DNA of 64,000 nucleotides, from NCBI GenBank assembly GCA_016786845.1, contig JAEUVB010000015.1, positions 186,001-250,000 of the forward strand, in the 5' to 3' direction. Both the position numbers and the translations under genes were made by a program. Of this stretch, positions 60,488 to 64,000 are shown piece after piece (within the stretch, counting starts at the first letter, position 1; each line of letters starts with the position of its first letter). Origin of the DNA: Chitinophagaceae bacterium (GTDB taxonomy: Bacteria > Bacteroidota > Bacteroidia > Chitinophagales > Chitinophagaceae). A model generated the notes under the pieces. It ran no database searches and was not told the DNA's origin. It worked only from the letters and a program-made list of their open reading frames with translations.

Positions 60488-60874
60488 ATGAAAACCCTGT
60501 ACTACTTTCTGCTGCCCATTGTTCTTTTGAGTGCTTGTATCAAATCGCAACCTATTCCGGCATCGGAATTGCCGGGGATATGGAAATTGAACGGATACCA
60601 ATCCACCAACTACAAAATCGAGATTAACTCCAACGGGTATCTGTATTGGTTCAATTATATGGATCAGTACAATTATTCCAAAGAGTTTGAATGGGAATAT
60701 GATATCGATGACAATTGTCTTAAATTGTACAACCCGGGTGGCCGTTATGCACAGTATACCTTGCATATTTATAAATATAAAAATAGTCCCCTGCAATTTA
60801 CCGTTCCCAATCAGTCCTACGATTTGGATGGGAATTTGACCACGACTTACGATACGTATCGGAAGATGAATTGA
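60488..60874 (+). CDS. Small lipoprotein, lipocalin-like
   Basis: The protein has 128 residues. The signal peptide ends in the lipobox VLLSAC with Cys17. The rest is a small beta-barrel with the pattern ELPGIWKLNGYQSTNYKIEI and YLYWFNYMDQYNYSKEFEWE, similar to lipocalin-like or DUF4488-type lipoproteins. No ligand is known. It stands alone between the DUF3467-guaA operon (divergent) and PspC. A GC-rich repeat (60877-60994) follows its stop. Confidence 0.6.
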   Translation: MKTLYYFLLPIVLLSACIKSQPIPASELPGIWKLNGYQSTNYKIEINSNGYLYWFNYMDQYNYSKEFEWEYDIDDNCLKLYNPGGRYAQYTLHIYKYKNSPLQFTVPNQSYDLDGNLTTTYDTYRKMN

Positions 60875-60876
60875 TG

Positions 60877-60994
60877 TTTGGGCGTGCCCCCGCTGAGAAC
60901 AGAGCGAGAGTGGAGAGGGAGAGCGAGGGCGGGGTCGGGCTGTCCGCTGCAAGTCCTCACGCCTCCTGCGTCGTTGTTCCGGGCTTTTCGCTAC
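60877..60994 (-). repeat. Dispersed GC-rich intergenic repeat, copy C (diverged, inverted)
   Basis: Read on the minus strand this contains GACGACGCAGGAGG-like, GAGGACTTGCAGCGGACAGC and ends GGGCACGCCCAAA. It is related to copies at 22053-22140 and 44736-44830, with the same core (GGACTT...AGCGG...GCCCAA). It starts 3 nt after the lipoprotein stop. Confidence 0.7.
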
Positions 60995-61021
60995 CATCCC
61001 TCACGCTTCAACCATTTAACC

Positions 61022-61052
61022 TTGGATATTCCCCACGCATGAATTACATTTG
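61022..61052 (+). promoter_or_regulatory. Promoter TTG-N20-TACATTTG of pspC-DUF58
   Basis: TTG (61022-61024) and TACATTTG (61045-61052) are 20 nt apart, a near-ideal Bacteroidota promoter. The GTG at 61057 is 4 nt after the box, so the transcript would be leaderless. Confidence 0.7.
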
Positions 61053-61056
61053 AGTA

Positions 61057-61278
61057 GTGAAGAGTTTTAGAAAATATATCGAGTGGCAATTGTTTGGGGT
61101 ATGTACCGCCATTGGCGAGCGCTTCAATATTTCTATCGCGCGTATTCGCATGTGGTTTATCTATATTTCATTTCTCACGTTCGGATCACCGGTCATCATC
61201 TATTTTATATTGGCTTTTTGGGTAAACATTAAACAATATATCCTGTCGGCTCGTCGGAACCCGCTCCGCTGGTTCTGA
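61057..61278 (+). CDS. PspC domain protein
   Basis: The protein has 73 residues. It begins with GTG (61057). The PspC pattern is WQLFGVCTAIGERFNISIARIRMWFIYIS, with a membrane helix in the middle and a basic C-terminal end (SARRNPLRWF). In enterobacteria PspC helps respond to inner-membrane stress; in Bacteroidota small stand-alone PspC proteins are common and their role is less clear. It is followed 20 nt later by DUF58, a probable operon. Confidence 0.85.
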   Translation: MKSFRKYIEWQLFGVCTAIGERFNISIARIRMWFIYISFLTFGSPVIIYFILAFWVNIKQYILSARRNPLRWF

Positions 61279-61297
61279 TCCTTTTCAGGTTGACCGT

Positions 61298-62638
61298 ATG
61301 AAGAAAACCCAATTTTTTGACGACCTTTTTCTAACGCCTCGTTTCTTTCTCGTTTGGGGTTCAACTTCAATGCTTTTTTTAGGCAGTTTTTTCTTCCCGG
61401 TCCTGATGTCTTTTGCAAAGGCCATTACGGTTTTATTGATCATCATTACCTTACTCGATTACGGCTTACTTTTTTTTACCCGCCGTATGCTATTCATCTC
61501 CCGCAAAGTGCCCGATCTGTTGAGCAACGGCGATGAGAATGTCGTCAACCTTCAAATCAATAATCAATTGCAGATTCCGCTGCAGATCACCATCATCGAC
61601 GAATTGCCTCAGCAGTTTCAACAACGCGATTTTGCCATCCGCACGCGAATCTCCCCCCTCACTAAAACAGCTTATACCTATACCCTCAGGCCTACGCAGA
61701 GAGGTGAATATGCCTTTGGCGATATCCATGTCTATGCATCCACCTTTATTCGTTTCACCGAAAGGAGGTTTACTGCCATGCAAGAGCAGACCGTGAAAGT
61801 CTACCCTTCGTTTACCCAACTTAGGCATTTTCAAATTCATGCCATGCCCGACCAGCATGCCCAATCGGGTGGGCGCCGTCAATATCGTCGGGGTGCCAGT
61901 ACCGAGTTCGATCATATCAAAGAATATACCCGGGGCGATGATGCCCGCACCATCAATTGGAAGGCCAGTGCGCGTCGCAATCAACTCATGGTGAATGCTT
62001 ACATGGATGAAAAGTCGCAACAGATCTACTGCCTCATCGATATGGGTCGTTTGATGAAAATGCCTTTTCAGGATTTATCCCTGCTCGATTATTCCATCAA
62101 TGCGGCTTTGATGTTTTCCTATGTGGCCCTGCAAAAAGATGATAAGATCGGCCTCATCACCTTCGGCGAAAAAGTGAAAGATCTGGTGCAGCCTTCCAAA
62201 GTGAAAAAACATTTCAACCTCATACTTGAAACTTTATACAAACAAGAAACACGCTTTCTTGAAAGCAATTTCGCCGATGTGCATGCACTGGTGAATCGCA
62301 AGGCCGGACAACGCAGCTTACTTATCCTCTTCACCAACTTCGAAACCTATACGGGATTTGAACGTCAGTTGCCCTATCTCCGGGCACTGAATCAAAGGCA
62401 TTTGCTGTGCGTGATTCTATTTGAAAACAGTGAGGTCAACCGTATCCATGAACTGAGGGGCGATACCCTGGAAGACATTTATATAAAAACCATCGCGGAT
62501 AAATTTATTCACGAGAAAAAAATGATCATCCGCGAACTCAAAAAGCATGGCATCCTGGTGATTTATACCCCCCCTCAAAAGCTGACCGTGAATGTGGTGA
62601 ACAAGTATTTGGAGTTGAAGGCCAAGCAGTATATTTAA
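61298..62638 (+). CDS. DUF58 family protein
   Basis: The protein has 446 residues. Two membrane helices at about 10-65 are followed by a beta domain and a VWA-like C-terminal domain (DUF58): EFDHIKEYTRGDDARTINWKASARRNQLMVN, then QIYCLIDMGRLMKMPF (a VWA-like DxG site rather than full DxSxS), and NAALMFSYVALQKDDKIGLI. DUF58 proteins are usually encoded with MoxR ATPases and VWA proteins. Here the AAA-VWA pair is about 9 kb away, so any link is not certain. It is membrane-bound and co-transcribed with PspC. Confidence 0.85.
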   Translation: MKKTQFFDDLFLTPRFFLVWGSTSMLFLGSFFFPVLMSFAKAITVLLIIITLLDYGLLFFTRRMLFISRKVPDLLSNGDENVVNLQINNQLQIPLQITIIDELPQQFQQRDFAIRTRISPLTKTAYTYTLRPTQRGEYAFGDIHVYASTFIRFTERRFTAMQEQTVKVYPSFTQLRHFQIHAMPDQHAQSGGRRQYRRGASTEFDHIKEYTRGDDARTINWKASARRNQLMVNAYMDEKSQQIYCLIDMGRLMKMPFQDLSLLDYSINAALMFSYVALQKDDKIGLITFGEKVKDLVQPSKVKKHFNLILETLYKQETRFLESNFADVHALVNRKAGQRSLLILFTNFETYTGFERQLPYLRALNQRHLLCVILFENSEVNRIHELRGDTLEDIYIKTIADKFIHEKKMIIRELKKHGILVIYTPPQKLTVNVVNKYLELKAKQYI

Positions 62639-63057
62639 AGAAGTCATTCTAATTTAAATCTGGGAGACTGTCTCATTCTATAAAAAGGTATCGTTTAAAT
62701 CCAACAACCTCAAAGGTCGAATGTTGTTGAATTTTGTATACCACAACTAAAATGTCTTTATCCTAGGATATTCGATAGTTATCTTTCATACATTTCGCCC
62801 AGACCGATGACTTACTAGCGATGGAGCGATGACGACAAGACCAATGGAATATCCGGTTCACAAATAACAACACCTGTAGTCACACCCATATTTGATCGAC
62901 AAACAATCACTTCGTCACAGCCGGTGATAAAAGTGCAGGTGATACATTTGGATTTCAAGTGCATTCAAGTCTCCGTATTACATTTCTCCCGTGACAACTG
63001 TAATTCACCCTATGAAAATCGTAAGTTTGTGAGGTTCTTTGACCATTAAAAAAACCT
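62639..63057. other. Intergenic region before the Crp/Fnr gene
   Basis: A 419-bp gap. The motif GGGAGACTGTCTCA (about 62661-62674) resembles the end of some insertion sequences, but no transposase or second copy is seen. A weak hairpin (CAACAAC...GTTGTTG at about 62702-62730) is present. A TAAGTTTG box at 63022-63029 lies 28 nt before the regulator ATG. No gene is recognised. Confidence 0.45.
63022..63029 (+). promoter_or_regulatory. -7 promoter box TAAGTTTG of the Crp/Fnr regulator
   Basis: TAAGTTTG matches TAnnTTTG and ends 28 nt before the ATG at 63058. No clear -33 TTG is visible. Confidence 0.45.
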
Positions 63058-63645
63058 ATGTATCCTGAATTTAAAAACTTTCATCAATACTTTACCGAAA
63101 AAGCGCTTGTCGCACAAAAGGATTTTGAAAAGTTATTGCCTTATTTTTCGGTAGAAAAATATCCTAAGGGGCATACTCTGCTTTCAAAAGGTGGTGTAAA
63201 CAAACATATTTACTTTGTGGAGGAGGGGCTTTTGAGGTTTTATACAAAGGATGAAAATGGGAAGGAGTTTATATTACATTTTGCACCTGAAAATTGGTGG
63301 TTGACAGACAGGAATAATTTATGCAGCAATGAACCTTCTGAATTTTTTATCGATGCCTATGAAGAGACATCTGTTGTGCTTTTGAATCACGATTTTATAG
63401 AAAAGGCCACAGAGATAAGTCATGAATTCCGAACTTTTCACGAGCATATTTTACAAAGGCATATCAAGCAACTTTACAGAAGAATAAACTTGCTGATCAG
63501 CACTCCGGCCAAAGAATGTTATATTGAATTTTTAAAAACATACCCGAATATTACCCAACGTGTTCCACAATGGATGATCGCTTCTTATCTGGGTATAACA
63601 CCCGAAGCAGTCAGTCGGATTAGAAAGGAACTCGCTTCAAAATAA
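63058..63645 (+). CDS. Crp/Fnr family transcriptional regulator
   Basis: The protein has 195 residues. The cyclic-nucleotide-binding domain covers about 15-115 (YPKGHTLLSKGGVNKHIYFV, EEGLLRFYTKDENGKEFILH), with a central helix (about 120-150) and a C-terminal winged-helix-type HTH (about 165-193, PQWMIASYLGITPEAVSRIR). It lacks the Cys cluster of true oxygen-sensing FNR, and the cAMP-binding residues cannot be read safely, so the signal is unknown. It lies 72 nt before a pirin-family gene, and a perfect FNR-type site (63650-63663) lies just behind its stop, so it probably regulates that gene. Confidence 0.9.
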   Translation: MYPEFKNFHQYFTEKALVAQKDFEKLLPYFSVEKYPKGHTLLSKGGVNKHIYFVEEGLLRFYTKDENGKEFILHFAPENWWLTDRNNLCSNEPSEFFIDAYEETSVVLLNHDFIEKATEISHEFRTFHEHILQRHIKQLYRRINLLISTPAKECYIEFLKTYPNITQRVPQWMIASYLGITPEAVSRIRKELASK

Positions 63646-63649
63646 TTTC

Positions 63650-63663
63650 TTGATCTACATCAA
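63650..63663. promoter_or_regulatory. Perfect FNR/Crp-type operator TTGAT-N4-ATCAA
   Basis: The sequence TTGATCTACATCAA is the exact FNR-family consensus TTGAT-N4-ATCAA. It lies 4 nt after the Crp/Fnr stop and is centred at 63656.5. The pirin -7 box is at 63686-63693, so the operator centre would be about 41 nt before transcription start, the class II activator distance. Confidence 0.72.
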
Positions 63664-63685
63664 TGTGCAGATAGGTAGGAGGTTG

Positions 63686-63693
63686 TAAATTTG
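63686..63693 (+). promoter_or_regulatory. -7 promoter box TAAATTTG of the pirin gene
   Basis: TAAATTTG matches TAnnTTTG, 24 nt before the ATG at 63718. A -33 TTG at the right distance is missing, as expected for a promoter that needs an activator bound near -41. Confidence 0.55.
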
Positions 63694-63717
63694 TTCACTA
63701 CTTTAAAACTATCTATC

Positions 63718-64000
63718 ATGGACAGAAAAGATTTTTTACGCAAAGGGTTGCTCGGTACGGGCATCTTTGTTAGCTCCAGCGCCTTAGGCAATCTGTTTAA
63801 AAACGAGATTGACGAGCTTAAAGAATTAGATATTTTAGGATTTAATCATTTACCAAATAAAGAGGAGATAACCATGAATACGGTATTACACAAAGCGGAC
63901 TCAAGAGGCGATGCCAATCATGGGTGGCTGCATAGCAAACACACTTTCAGTTTTGCAAATTACTATAATCCGGACCGAATGCATTTTGGCGTCCTTCGGG
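63718..64000 (+). CDS. Pirin family protein with Tat-like N-terminus (cut by the window edge)
   Basis: 94 codons are visible. The N-terminus [18 protein letters not shown] resembles a twin-arginine signal (RKDFLRKG, Lys in place of the second Arg) with a hydrophobic stretch, then a linker. The pirin domain starts at about residue 53: [20 protein letters not shown], then [17 protein letters not shown]. An in-frame ATG at 63874 could also start a cytoplasmic pirin without the leader. Pirins are metal-binding cupin proteins, some with quercetinase activity. It lies behind a Crp/Fnr gene and a perfect FNR-type site. Confidence 0.85.
   Translation, partial: MDRKDFLRKGLLGTGIFVSSSALGNLFKNEIDELKELDILGFNHLPNKEEITMNTVLHKADSRGDANHGWLHSKHTFSFANYYNPDRMHFGVLR

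Noticed and set aside
60161..60997. Minus-strand open frame of 278 codons
   Set aside because: It overlaps the lipoprotein gene (60488-60874) and DUF3467. Its sequence is low-complexity and shows no domain.
62661..62674. End of an insertion sequence (GGGAGACTGTCTCA)
   Set aside because: No matching second end, target duplication or transposase was found.

Overview
The window comes from a Bacteroidota chromosome, most likely from the Chitinophagales/Saprospirales side of the phylum. The evidence is: several secreted proteins ending in type IX secretion (T9SS) sorting domains; a PorT gene of the T9SS; many start codons preceded by the Bacteroidota -7 promoter box TAnnTTTG; a tmRNA tag of the GETxxAxAA type; and the paired DUF1800/DUF1501 genes. 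There is no rRNA, no tRNA, no recognisable insertion sequence and no CRISPR array. Apart from tmRNA, all genes found code for protein.

Layout. 0-8.9 kb: double OmpA-domain protein, acyl-CoA thioesterase, DUF885 lipoprotein, RNase III, tmRNA, an OsmC plus CDGSH iron-sulfur pair, a T9SS cargo protein, and a UVR/RecB-like/DEDD-like composite nuclease. 9.2-14.6 kb: a secreted trio of two tandem paralogous beta-helix proteins and a 1077-residue repeat protein. 14.7-16.1 kb: an ECF sigma factor with a probable anti-sigma factor and a periplasmic CnrX/Spy-like sensor. 16.1-24.7 kb: glmM, an operon of methyltransferase, PAP2 phosphatase, ZIP transporter and TraB-family protein, then a leucine-rich-repeat protein, porT, ubiE/menG and engB. 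24.8-28.8 kb: secA and a small repeat protein. 29-34 kb: DUF1800/DUF1501 and an orphan contractile tail sheath protein. 34-38.3 kb: a 0.94-kb intergenic region packed with repeats, then a His-rich protein, TonB receptor and lipoprotein cluster that looks like metal uptake. 38.5-50.9 kb: an M36 metallopeptidase, a lone N-terminal transketolase subunit, a VWA protein with internal repeats, mtaB, an outer-membrane barrel, a LytS-type kinase and a sulfatase. 51-56.2 kb: a MoxR/ChlI-like AAA ATPase with a VWA partner, and a selU-selD operon for tRNA 2-selenouridine. 56.3-60.3 kb: a 21-bp tandem array, a periplasmic-binding-like protein, longer repeats, and a DUF3467-guaA operon. 60.5-64 kb: a lipoprotein, PspC, DUF58, and a Crp/Fnr regulator next to a pirin gene cut by the window edge.

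The most distinctive signals are these. (i) TAnnTTTG boxes lie only 4-9 nt before several start codons, including three cases of box-N4-GTG, which implies leaderless or nearly leaderless mRNAs and corrects some start calls. (ii) Two unrelated tandem arrays share exactly the same 21-bp period. (iii) A tail sheath gene has no other injection-system gene nearby. (iv) A composite nuclease joins a UVR motif, a Cas4/AddB-like Fe-S RecB fold and a DEDD-like half. (v) A perfect FNR-type palindrome lies between a Crp/Fnr gene and the pirin gene, at a class II activator distance. No single obviously new defence or biosynthetic island was found. The AAA-VWA pair, the orphan sheath and the repeat-rich surface proteins are the best candidates for undescribed function.
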